Of a stretch of 64,000 bases of DNA, positions 28,527 to 36,874 are shown in pieces. Under the pieces are notes generated by a model. That model made no database searches. It had not been told where the DNA came from and was given only the letters and a program-made list of their open reading frames with translations. Origin of the DNA: JBBROS01 sp965213855 (GTDB taxonomy: Bacteria; Pseudomonadota; Alphaproteobacteria; Acetobacterales; Acetobacteraceae); assembly GCA_965213855.1 (NCBI GenBank), contig CBDCAA010000003.1, forward strand, positions 152,763 to 216,762, given 5' to 3'. The translations under genes were made by a program, and so were the position numbers. Position 1 is the first letter of the stretch, and each line of letters begins with the position of its first letter.

Positions 28527-29642
28527 GTGGCTGAGAGGCGTGAAGTGGCCAGAGGTCGAAGGAACGACGGCGGAGGAGCCATCTTAGTCATCATAGGGCT
28601 AATTATCATAGCTGTTGTGTTCACAGTTATCACTGGCCTTGTTTATGGTGGTGCGTTGATGATCGTTGTGGGCGCCATTCTTACGCTGATTGGAGTTCCG
28701 GAGGAGCCGTCTCCGCCAGCCTACCTGGCAAAAATTCCTTCAATTAAGGTGCGGGAGCATAACGAAAATGCGCTTCTTCTTGAAACGAGTGAGGAAATTG
28801 TTCGCATTTACGCCCACGGGGACAGTTTAGACTTCAGACGAACGGTTGGGTCTAACCATCGACTTTTTGATCGTCGATCCTCGGAAGCCGAGAACCTCAA
28901 CGAGCAACTTCAGGCTATGTTCGCCCGCGCGGACAGCCAAACTACGAGGCTTTCCGAACTACGCGCCGAGCAAAAAAGGCTTATGGACAACTGGAGCGAT
29001 GAACATGGCTCTTGGCAGAGCCGGATGGCTTGCAGGCAAGGCTTCCAGTTGGCGGCGGTTGCGTATATACCGACAGTATTGGTCGTTGCCGTCATACCTA
29101 GCAGTCTAGGTCCTCAGATATCAGCAAGCGTGGCCAAGTTAATCTGGTTCAATGTTTCAGAGCTGAGGCCGTATTACATGGCGCTCACATGCGGGACCAT
29201 TGTTTCATCGGTTGTAGGATTGCTTTCAGGTTTCTCGCTGCGAAGCAATTTGGCTGCCCAAGGCCGCCTACAGTCTTCCAGTTGGCTGCGCGAACAGGCA
29301 GACGCGATCTCTGGGACTGAAAACGAAGGGGGCAAGGCTAAAACGTCGAGGCGGTCGGGTAATCGATCAGGAAATTTTCGTCGTGACCGAGCACGGTTTA
29401 ACGAGTCTGGCCAGAAGCAAGAGAGTCAAACAAGTGCTGAGCCACAACGGAAGCAATGGTCTGAAATCCTGGGTGTACGTCAAAATGCGACGCGTGCGGA
29501 GATTGAGGCAGCGTGGCGCGCAAAGGTCAGGAGCAACCACCCTGACTTGACTGGCCGGTTAGATCCCGAATTTCAAAAACTGGCTGAACAGAGAACACAA
29601 GATATCAACGCTGCAAGAGACGAAGGTTTGCGGCAGTGTTAA
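28527..29642 (+). CDS. Membrane protein with C-terminal J domain
   Basis: 371 residues. Two close transmembrane segments at about 17-58 (AILVIIGLIIIAVVFTVI and GGALMIVVGAILTLIG), a polar middle with a coiled-coil-like stretch at 120-155, two more hydrophobic segments near 172-195 and 212-235, a basic linker, then a J domain from ~309 with HPD at 338-340. J domains stimulate Hsp70 ATPase; here the domain would face the cytosol. Start GTG 28527 after AAAGG. Its lower GC and codon use differ from the chromosome, so it was probably acquired. A role is not known; the next gene has a zinc ribbon and one membrane segment and may be a partner. Confidence 0.8.
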   Translation: MAERREVARGRRNDGGGAILVIIGLIIIAVVFTVITGLVYGGALMIVVGAILTLIGVPEEPSPPAYLAKIPSIKVREHNENALLLETSEEIVRIYAHGDSLDFRRTVGSNHRLFDRRSSEAENLNEQLQAMFARADSQTTRLSELRAEQKRLMDNWSDEHGSWQSRMACRQGFQLAAVAYIPTVLVVAVIPSSLGPQISASVAKLIWFNVSELRPYYMALTCGTIVSSVVGLLSGFSLRSNLAAQGRLQSSSWLREQADAISGTENEGGKAKTSRRSGNRSGNFRRDRARFNESGQKQESQTSAEPQRKQWSEILGVRQNATRAEIEAAWRAKVRSNHPDLTGRLDPEFQKLAEQRTQDINAARDEGLRQC

Positions 29643-29696
29643 GTGGAAACCAGCGGCTAACTACCAGATGGTCTATCTACCAGCAATGGTTGAACG

Positions 29697-30503
29697 ATGA
29701 AGATGAGCGAGCGCAGTTGGGGCACGGTTAAGATGCAGTATTGCGGCCGTTGTGGAGAGATGATCCAGGGGCCCGGGTTCCCTCGAGAGATTCGGGTTGG
29801 GTCATCAAGCTGGGCATCGACGACGACAGATCGTCCCGGCATACGGCTGACGAATTCCGTAAGATACGGTCGCCGTACAGTGTGCGCAGTGTGTGCTTCG
29901 CAATTGGACAAATGGAAGTTGCTCAAATGGCTGGCGCTTGGGAGCGGAGGGGTGGTGTTTGCGGCAATCGTTCTGTTGTCGAACCCCGGTCCGCAGTACA
30001 GCAATCAGACGTCGAGTCGGCCTTCGATGCCAAGTCAATATAGTCCAATCGCATCGCAGCAACCGGTGTCCCCCGCGACTCAAAGCCGGATGACCGCCCC
30101 ACAAGAGCAACAGGGTAGGACGTCACTTGAGGACAGCCTTGACCGTCTACGACAAGCCCAAGCATCCAACCCGGTTGCTGTGCAACCACAGCCGACACCT
30201 CTCAATACTCCAACGCCGACCGGATCTGAAGCAGGCGTCCGGCAACAGCAGGTCTGGCCGCACATAACTATGACGGGAACTCGCTGGCGGCTTCAGCCGA
30301 GGCAGGGTGAGTACAGTCTACTTATAGAGCTTGGATCAGGTCAGACCGCTACGGTCCGCGTTGCTCCCGAGTTTCAGTCACTTTCCCTGGATGCAATGAA
30401 CCTTCGAGTCGATCATGCCCGAGACGTGATTGCCTCGCAATATCCACTACAATCTGGAAGCTACATATACACGAGAGATGGTGTGATTTACCCTGATCGA
30501 TGA
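29697..30503 (+). CDS. Zinc-ribbon membrane protein, unknown function
   Basis: 268 residues. The N-terminus has two CxxC knuckles (YCGRCGEMI and VCAVCASQL) enclosing ~45 residues, a zinc-ribbon arrangement. A transmembrane helix follows (WLALGSGGVVFAAIVLL), then a long low-complexity Pro/Gln/Ser linker (about 100-180) and a C-terminal globular part with WPHITMTGTRWRLQPRQGEYSL (pattern) and IASQYPL. No family recognised. Fifty-four bases after the J-domain gene on the same strand, with the same low GC; the two were probably acquired together. Confidence 0.65.
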   Translation: MKMSERSWGTVKMQYCGRCGEMIQGPGFPREIRVGSSSWASTTTDRPGIRLTNSVRYGRRTVCAVCASQLDKWKLLKWLALGSGGVVFAAIVLLSNPGPQYSNQTSSRPSMPSQYSPIASQQPVSPATQSRMTAPQEQQGRTSLEDSLDRLRQAQASNPVAVQPQPTPLNTPTPTGSEAGVRQQQVWPHITMTGTRWRLQPRQGEYSLLIELGSGQTATVRVAPEFQSLSLDAMNLRVDHARDVIASQYPLQSGSYIYTRDGVIYPDR

Positions 30504-30738
30504 GTTGATCCGTAATCCTGGACGAACAATGCCGGACTCCGCGCCGTTGCTCGCGAGGGCTTGTCACGCATTGCAAGTGCTTGGTTCGACGCTGGATGCT
30601 CCCGGCGCGGACGGCCACCAGGAAGTTGTGGAACCTCTTCTCCGGCCCAGTCGCATAATAGGCGAACAGCATATGCGGCCAAACGTGCGCGGGGGCTCGC
30701 CCGGCTCTAAGTCACGAATGGGTTACGCACCTCGCGCA

Positions 30739-32208
30739 TTAGCGAAAACTTCCGAACCCCGGTGCGGGCCCCTGCTCCTGCGACGTTGGAGCCAACTCCA
30801 GAATCGCGTCAAGGTGTTCGTCGAGATCACATTTCGAGCAGGCCAGCATCATCTCGGCAGTATCGGAGGAGAGCAGCTCTTCTTTGTAAGCAGCCGCCAC
30901 CAGGATCGCGAACCTACCGGTCCTCACGGGCGATATGCCGTGTATCGGGAAAATGTCGGCGGTAAAATTCTCGGCTGTGACCCACTCCACGGAGGGGGTT
31001 ATGCGAGGGTGGAGGTTGCTTGGCGCCCAGCCGGGGACGAAGCCCGAGTTGTCGAGCTGATGACCTGCGGCTGTCGCGCTTATACCGAAGTGGTCCATGA
31101 TCCTGGCCAGCGCGTCGACCCTTTCGGAAGCGACCTCCGCTACTCGCTTCACTCCCGACCTTGGCGCAAGGAACTCGGCCGCGAAAGCGTTCGCCCGTTG
31201 CTCGACGGGATCGACGCGATCGTCCGCGAAATCGCTGTTCAGGTCGTCGTATGTGTCGACACGGAGACGGTCGAGGTTGCGGTCCGCATCCCAGAGATAG
31301 TGGCACAATTCGTGGGCGACCGTCATGCGCCTCACCCAGACATTCCTGTTCCTACCGTCCAGGTTAACGACGATGCCACGGTGGCCCCCATTCGACAGCG
31401 TGGCCCCAGCGAGAGCGACAGGAAGATGCTGCTGCAAGAGTGGTATCCCGAGCTCCTCTTCGAGCAGACCACGCATACTCCCGATGGGCGCAATGTCCGA
31501 AATAGCCAGACGCGAGCGGGTTTCCCTCGCGAGATCGTAGCCCTCTCGGTACGCGGGCCGACTGACATCCAACCTGCTTGGAAGATCATCAAGGCGGCGG
31601 TCGGATGATCCCTGCCTGCTCAGATCGGGAAGCGATGCCTGTCTCGCGATAACCCAAGCCGCTTCGGCCAGCCGCAGAACCGTGGATGGCCGTAGCACGC
31701 CCGTCCGAAGGCGACTTCCCGGTAGGCGGAGAGTCCTAAGCTTTTTGCCCAGCCCCTCGTCGGCTCCGCGGGGGTCGTCCATGCCGACAAACCTGTCGTC
31801 AAGGCCAAGATGCTGTGCGATCTTCTCTAAGGTGCGGACGGGACTGACCGCTCCTGGCGTCTCAGCCCTCTCAACTTCGGCAGGAGAGACGCCGATCTCC
31901 CGGGCAACCTCGGCGGCCGTCACCTCTAGCAACTCTCGACGGTGCCGGATTGCGGCGGACGGCTCGGCCGGGGTAGCTGGTAGCACTAACCTCCCCCTGT
32001 CCAAGATCTTCCTCAGGGTCTCCGCGCCGTAATCCCGAAGGACCTCAGCCGCCTTAAGCTTATGGCCTTTGGCGCCAAGCGTGTCATAGGTCAATTGGAA
32101 TTGGCTTTTGACGAACATTCCGTTCCAAGGAAGGCCATCCGGATCAGACCAGCCTCGCGCATCGAGACCCAGATGGCCGTCAATGAATTCCATGTCCTTG
32201 GGGGTCAT
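30739..32208 (-). CDS. XRE-ImmA/IrrE family metallopeptidase
   Basis: 489 residues. After an N-terminal extension (1-70), a Cro/C1-type helix-turn-helix lies at ~75-145 (AAIRHRRELLEVTAAEVAREIGVSPAEVERAE pattern). The ImmA/IrrE peptidase domain has the zinc motif HELCHYLW, a downstream NAFAAEFLAP and the usual Glu ligand. ImmA-type proteins cleave repressors to trigger excision or SOS-like responses, and XRE-ImmA fusions are often toxin- or defence-associated. ATG at 32208 overlaps the stop of the upstream gene by four bases (ATGA), so the two are translated together. Confidence 0.85.
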   Translation of the reverse strand: MTPKDMEFIDGHLGLDARGWSDPDGLPWNGMFVKSQFQLTYDTLGAKGHKLKAAEVLRDYGAETLRKILDRGRLVLPATPAEPSAAIRHRRELLEVTAAEVAREIGVSPAEVERAETPGAVSPVRTLEKIAQHLGLDDRFVGMDDPRGADEGLGKKLRTLRLPGSRLRTGVLRPSTVLRLAEAAWVIARQASLPDLSRQGSSDRRLDDLPSRLDVSRPAYREGYDLARETRSRLAISDIAPIGSMRGLLEEELGIPLLQQHLPVALAGATLSNGGHRGIVVNLDGRNRNVWVRRMTVAHELCHYLWDADRNLDRLRVDTYDDLNSDFADDRVDPVEQRANAFAAEFLAPRSGVKRVAEVASERVDALARIMDHFGISATAAGHQLDNSGFVPGWAPSNLHPRITPSVEWVTAENFTADIFPIHGISPVRTGRFAILVAAAYKEELLSSDTAEMMLACSKCDLDEHLDAILELAPTSQEQGPAPGFGSFR

Positions 32209-32789
32209 TCCACCCATGTCGGCATACCTCCGGCGTCGGCCGGGATCGGACGGCCGCCCTCGTGGTCCCATCCTAGTCCCCAAACACCGTAGCCGCTCTC
32301 GACGAAAGCCAGGAAGATGCTCCAGAGCGCCACCTCAGACCGTATCCGGTATCGCCCCGAGTCCCCGTTCAAGAGCAGGATGCCATTCCCAAGCTCGAAC
32401 ATTTCCCCGCCGCCGAAGGCATCTCTGCCCCCAGTCAAGTTCGTGTGCTTTACCTCACCCCTGGACCTATTCCGCCCAAATTCGCAAGACGTTTCGGCGT
32501 ATACAACGTCATCTTCCCGTATCACCCAAAGGCATAATGGCAGCCCCGCCGGGACCTCAAGGACGTGGTCGGAAGCAGGACTTACGGCCTTAGTTTGGAC
32601 ATATGGTCCATCCGACAGCAGCTTTAGGCCGTCCCGCCAGTCCATCCGGTCGAGTTCGTCAACGTTCTGGACCAACGCCATGAACGCTGGGATCGGACAC
32701 TTAAACTTATCCCGCAGACGACCGAAGGAGTCTTCTACCGCGGGCATGGCGATCCAGATTTTGAACTCACCGTGTCTCCTAGCGCCCAT
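32205..32789 (-). CDS. Unknown protein coupled to the XRE-ImmA gene
   Basis: 194 residues from ATG 32789; the frame stays open to 32936. Not recognised. It has an aromatic-rich C-terminal half with LPLCLWVIREDDVVYAET, a GGGEMFELGNGILLLNGDSG loop and IFLAFVESGYGVWGLGWD at the end. It overlaps the start of the ImmA/IrrE gene by four bases and precedes it, so it could be an antitoxin, substrate or sensor for that peptidase. This is inference from the arrangement only. Confidence 0.7.
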   Translation of the reverse strand: MGARRHGEFKIWIAMPAVEDSFGRLRDKFKCPIPAFMALVQNVDELDRMDWRDGLKLLSDGPYVQTKAVSPASDHVLEVPAGLPLCLWVIREDDVVYAETSCEFGRNRSRGEVKHTNLTGGRDAFGGGEMFELGNGILLLNGDSGRYRIRSEVALWSIFLAFVESGYGVWGLGWDHEGGRPIPADAGGMPTWVE

Positions 32790-33055
32790 GTCCGAGGATG
32801 GCAGCGTGCAAGAAGGTGTATCCAGGGCGTTTTGAGGCGTCAACATCGCGGTATCGCGGCAATCTGGAGGAACTGCACGAAGGCGATGCGGTCCGCGGTG
32901 CGTCCGTACACTCGCCCGCAGTCGCGTCGGTCTCATGCGCTGGGCCAGGAGGCGTCTATATATGAAGGAGCGGAACCACCCTGGATTACATCCGCATGCG
33001 GCCCACGTTACTGACGCCGGTCAGCGAGCCCGGGTCCGGCCAGATATAAGAGCAC

Positions 33056-33367
33056 CACAAGATACGACTGCGCGAGATCATCGCCAGCATCAACGACCTG
33101 TTCCACGGCGAGGTGTCCGAGGGCGACGCGGTTGCCTACGTGGACAGCGTGCTGAAGGACAAGCTGCTGGAATCCGAGACGCTGCGGGCGCGAGCATTGG
33201 CGAACACCAACGAGCAGTTCCCAAATTCGCCGAGCCTGCAGGACGAGTTGACGAAAGCCATCATGGACGCGATGGCAGCGCACCAGACCATGAGCACGCA
33301 GCGCTGGGTTCGGACGCTGTGCAGGTGCGGATCCTCTCCGTCCTGCTGAGCCCGGCCAGCTTGGCAG
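33056..33367 (+). pseudogene. Remnant of type I restriction HsdR C-terminus
   Basis: The frame reads IRLREIIASINDLF, then LLESETLRARALANTNEQF and NSPSLQDELTKAIMDAM, ending AAHQTMSTQ. This matches the C-terminal helical part of HsdR type I restriction subunits. After a one-base shift near 33301 the next frame continues with LGSDAVQVRILSVLL, the expected continuation. No helicase or nuclease part is present, so this is only the tail of a lost type I system. Confidence 0.7.
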
Positions 33368-33504
33368 GCGTGCGGACAACGGAACCGCCCGCGATGCATG
33401 CATAAGCTCGCGGGCGGGGCGTCCTTTCGGTAGGGACATGCAGGAGTTCAATCGGTTTGCGCGGCGCCTGCGTAGGGTTCTTCATCCGAAACGCTGGCAC
33501 AGCA

Positions 33505-33609
33505 TTCCACTTACGAGGAAGCGGCCAAGGCCAAGTGGTCGGACGTGCTGAACCAGTATCAGCGCCGCTCGGACCTCATCCCGAATTTGGGCGAAACCGT
33601 CAAAGGAGG
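33505..33609 (+). pseudogene. LemA-family fragment
   Basis: About 35 codons reading YEEAAKAKWSDVLNQYQRR then SDLIPNLGETVKG, the signature of the first helices of LemA family proteins. No start, membrane segment or remainder is present nearby. It follows the HsdR remnant and suggests the area is a scar of several deletions. Confidence 0.6.
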
Positions 33610-33646
33610 TGTTGACAGCAGGCGCCCATCGAGGCAGATCGGCGCT

Positions 33647-33674
33647 GGCTATCCGGATTGCACTCCGGATAGCC
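33647..33674. repeat. Perfect 11-base inverted repeat (hairpin)
   Basis: GGCTATCCGGA, six-base loop TTGCAC, TCCGGATAGCC. There is no T-tract. It lies downstream of the LemA fragment, about 200 bases beyond the stop of the minus-strand gene at 33875. It could be a terminator, a recombination site or an IS scar. Confidence 0.6.
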
Positions 33675-33874
33675 GAGCCAACGTGACGCTACCTGGGCGC
33701 TGGTCCAGGACGCGTTATGAAGGTAGGTGGAAGGGGCAGCCCGTGGACGGGCCATCCCAACCAGAGAGAAGACTTTAGCATGTTCGACGCTCCTTCCGGG
33801 AGCTGTGGCCGTCCCGGTCGGCTTTGTTGGTATCTGGTGCGTGTGGGGGAAGCGCCCCCCGCGTGCTTCTCGGA

Positions 33875-34405
33875 TCACTGGGCACCATCGTGCTCCGAGA
33901 ATTCCTCTTCCGACGATTGGTCAGCCTTCTCGTTCGAGCCGTTTTCGAACTCGCGGCGCCCTTTGTCGGTGAACTTGAACTTGCCGTTGCGCACACGTTC
34001 GAGCCAACCCGCGTTGACGTAGTTGGCCATCTGCGCGCGCAGGGTGTGCTTCTGGACGGTGAGCGTCATGGCATGCGCGACGGACTGGACGTCGCTGTAT
34101 CCGAACACATCCGTGAATTTGTCCGCAAGGGCCGGGACTAACGCACGCCACGGGCCACGCGGCCCGCGACGCCCATCCGGAACCGATGCTTCACGACGGA
34201 TCTCGACTTCACTCTCCTTGCTGGTGGTCCCCTCGATGATGCGGATCACATCTTGCCAGACCAGGCGATCACTGTTCAGTTTGTCGACCTTCGACTGCAG
34301 TTTCTCGACAAGCAGACGGGCCTGTTCGAGCTTGTGTTCTCCATCGAGGATCTCCGCCTGCAATCGGCGGTAGGCCTCGTGAACGCGGTTAAGCTCCTCA
34401 CTCAT
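33875..34405 (-). CDS. Coiled-coil protein with C-terminal winged-helix-like region
   Basis: 176 residues from ATG 34405 (GTG 34438 possible). Residues 1-55 form a coiled coil (VHEAYRRLQAEILDGEHKLE, VEKLQSKVDKLNSD). The C-terminal ~85 residues look like a winged helix: a helix pair in SVAHAMTLTVQKHTLRAQMA and a wing NYVNAGWLERVRNGKFKFTDKGR. It ends in an acidic tail. Probably a dimeric DNA-binding protein; I cannot name a family. Confidence 0.65.
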   Translation of the reverse strand: MSEELNRVHEAYRRLQAEILDGEHKLEQARLLVEKLQSKVDKLNSDRLVWQDVIRIIEGTTSKESEVEIRREASVPDGRRGPRGPWRALVPALADKFTDVFGYSDVQSVAHAMTLTVQKHTLRAQMANYVNAGWLERVRNGKFKFTDKGRREFENGSNEKADQSSEEEFSEHDGAQ

Positions 34406-34682
34406 GGCGTCCGTGTAGGGGTATCTGGTTTCGAGCACAAGCGAATTCTAAAGGAGTTTTTTACGATCATAAAAATACCCCTACGTCCATCGGCTCCATG
34501 GCGCTCGGCTTCAATCCGCGCATGCCGCACGGGGCAACACCCATGCAGTGACTGTCGTCGGTGACGCGTGCGACAGGGCCTACGAACCGCAGGATGCTCA
34601 CGCCTGCGTCGGGTCGAAGGCTGCGTCTCTGTTCATCGACGTGATCGCATCGGCAAATGTTCGGCTCGGTGCCGAATGCCGA

Positions 34683-35453
34683 CTAGCCTCTCACCTGAAT
34701 GGCCGGGAAACCTGCATCCGTCATCAATGCTCGCAGGCTGTCGTCGCCGAAGCAGTGCAGCGCACCGACAACCACCAGAGTGGGGACGTCGTCGCGAACC
34801 ATTTCGAGAAGAGCCGGAAGCCAGGAACGGTTACGTCCCATCAAGAGCCCTTCGAAGCCGACCGGACACATGGAAAGACGTTGGTCTCGGATCCCGATGA
34901 AGACATCCGGGTCGGACTCACGCCAACCAGTTATCATCGACGCGAGTTCCGGCTTGGCCATCGCCGGATTCGCACACCGTACGAGCATATCAATCTGCTC
35001 ATTGACCGGCGTATCGGCGAAAGCTTTCAACGCATCCGCCATCGTTTCGAGAACGTGCCTCGACTTATGATCCTCGGCGCAACGTAGCCACAACCGTCGG
35101 TCGACACCGCTGGCGGCCGTAAACCCCAACTGCTCGCCATACCTGAGCATGAAACGCATCGCCGCCAGCCACGGTGGGAGGCGATCGAGGTCCGGACGAG
35201 GCAGACCAGCCTCGATCCATCTCTGCTGCAGCGTGGACCAAAGCGGATCCTGGATGATGTCCCCTAGGTGACCTCCCGAAGGAAGGACAAGCATTGCGGG
35301 ATCCGGAGTGCTGTCCAGGTCAGTTTCGAACACGACCCTGGTCGCGTCGCCATATGCCCGCTCCATGGCGTTGGTGAGCGCGGGGCCGCTCGCGTCCAGG
35401 ATGTGGACCGCCGCGAGGAGCGAAAGGCGCGAACCGGCAAACTGCCACAACAT
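34683..35453 (-). CDS. TraB/GumN family protein
   Basis: 256 residues. Starts with the family's first strand and loop (SLLAAVHILD, the GxxH-type site), then VVFETDLD, GVDRRLW in the middle, and the C-terminal RNRSWLPALLE with VVVGALHCFGDDSLRALMTDAGF. TraB/GumN proteins form a putative metalloprotease-like fold with conserved His and Glu. It lacks the signal peptide often present in GumN, so it may be cytosolic. A strong GGAGGA ribosome site precedes ATG 35453. Confidence 0.75.
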   Translation of the reverse strand: MLWQFAGSRLSLLAAVHILDASGPALTNAMERAYGDATRVVFETDLDSTPDPAMLVLPSGGHLGDIIQDPLWSTLQQRWIEAGLPRPDLDRLPPWLAAMRFMLRYGEQLGFTAASGVDRRLWLRCAEDHKSRHVLETMADALKAFADTPVNEQIDMLVRCANPAMAKPELASMITGWRESDPDVFIGIRDQRLSMCPVGFEGLLMGRNRSWLPALLEMVRDDVPTLVVVGALHCFGDDSLRALMTDAGFPAIQVRG

Positions 35454-36190
35454 CTGCGTTCCTCCTGAGTCCTTTGTCGCCAAGCGCGAGCAGGCCATCG
35501 CCCTACACGGACACCTGCGCTGGATGTACATCGCGGTATGCGACTTGTCGTGGTCCGCCGTCGCACGAATGTCGCCGATGTCGATGATGCACGGGAGCCT
35601 CATGACGCCACCCGGAAGTCGTCCGACCTCGGATACCACGTGGTGGCTTCAGGTCGGGCCGAAGCCGCCCGACGCTTCGGTGTGGTGGTGCATCGTCCCG
35701 CGTAATCGAAGCGGCCCTAAAAAGACCGTTGACGCCGATCCCCCGATGTTCTTATTACATTCCCCTATGCCACTCTTCTTCCACACGCACCGGACCGCCG
35801 ACGGCCGTGCTCCGATCTGCCGGATCGAAGGCGCGCGTCCGTTGCCGCGCCTCGACGGACCCCGCCGAATACCGACCTGAGCGACCGCGATCCGTCGTCC
35901 GACTAGGCTGCCGCACGACGGGTGCGGACTTGAGCCGTGTGATGGTGGGATCGCTTCTCGAAACTTCGAGCCGCCCGGCGACTCTCGGCGATTTCCATTC
36001 CCGCCGGGGTCTCGCCCGAACACCGATCTCTCGTCCAATCCCATCGTCCGAAACCACGGAGCATACCGATGTTCACGACCCTCGACGCGCGTCGCGCGCG
36101 CCTCATCGAAGCGCAGATAGCCAACGGCATCAGAATGTCGTTCGCCGCGACCGACCGTCGCAATCCGCCGCTTCGAGTGAAAGCCGTGAC
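35454..36190. other. Intergenic region upstream of the transposition operon
   Basis: 737 bases between divergent traB-like and tnsA-like genes. A long frame runs into tnsA but its composition is not protein-like before 36191. A 62-codon frame from ATG 36069 (starting MFTTLDARRARLIEAQIANG) is possible but overlaps tnsA and has no family. The AT-richer patch at 35740-35770 may hold promoters. No copy of the TnsB-type repeats seen at 27616 was found here. Confidence 0.4.
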
Positions 36191-36874
36191 ATGTCCTCCA
36201 TTCCGTACGACTTCAGCCGGGAACCCGCGTCCGTCGTCTACCATCAAACAGCGGTAGACGAAGCCACCCGCCGGGGCATCGCCCGCGCCCTTTCCAAGCG
36301 GGTCCACGGCGTCTTCGCGAGCCGCAAGAATCGACTGCCCATTCCATGGCGGAACCGGGACGAGCACGCCCTGTTCGGCCTGCTCGAAATCGACCCGGCC
36401 GTGATGTCCTTCCGCGCCATGCCCGAGCAGGTCCGGTTCATGTTCGGCGGAACCCCTCGTACGCACGTTCCGACCGCATGGGTCGAAACGGCCCACGGTT
36501 CCGTCGTCATGGACGTCGCGAAGGCAGGCGGCGACCTTCACCGCTGCCTGGCCACCGTCTACGCCGAGCGTGGACTGGCTTATCGGGTGGTCCCATCCAA
36601 GGTGCTGCACGCGCTTCCCCGGGCCGTGAACGCCCGCTGGTTGCTCTCCCATCGGGCGTTCGATCCGGATCCGACGGTCGTCATGGACCTGATCGCCGCG
36701 TTGTCGGGTGTGCGGGAGGCACGTCCGCTCGGCGAACTGGAGGCGGAACTCCCCCTCTCCAACGCGGCGGCGACGGTTTGCTCGATGGCCCTGGACGGCA
36801 TGGTCGAAATGGATCTCGCCGCCGTGTGCCGGGCGCGAATGGCCGTCCGATTGGCTGCCGGAGCGGGTCGATGA
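36191..36874 (+). CDS. tnsA: TnsA-like endonuclease (catalytic residues altered)
   Basis: 227 residues. Position as first gene before tnsB and the pattern RDEHALFGLLEIDPAVMSF followed by MPEQVRFMF match the N-terminal domain of TnsA endonucleases, which cut the 5' ends of Tn7-type elements. The region expected to hold the second acid reads HVPTAWVE rather than the usual TPDF-type sequence, and the lysine motif reads VVMDVAK. By eye the central Asp is replaced by Thr, so nuclease activity is doubtful. ATG 36191 starts the family-like region; its stop overlaps tnsB by four bases. Confidence 0.7.
   Translation: MSSIPYDFSREPASVVYHQTAVDEATRRGIARALSKRVHGVFASRKNRLPIPWRNRDEHALFGLLEIDPAVMSFRAMPEQVRFMFGGTPRTHVPTAWVETAHGSVVMDVAKAGGDLHRCLATVYAERGLAYRVVPSKVLHALPRAVNARWLLSHRAFDPDPTVVMDLIAALSGVREARPLGELEAELPLSNAAATVCSMALDGMVEMDLAAVCRARMAVRLAAGAGR

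Noticed and set aside
30505..31608. A 367-codon plus-strand frame
   Set aside because: Antisense to the XRE-ImmA gene, whose zinc motif and HTH are clear.
36069..36257. Small 62-codon frame before tnsA
   Set aside because: Overlaps tnsA in another frame, no family and no clear ribosome site; kept only as a note.
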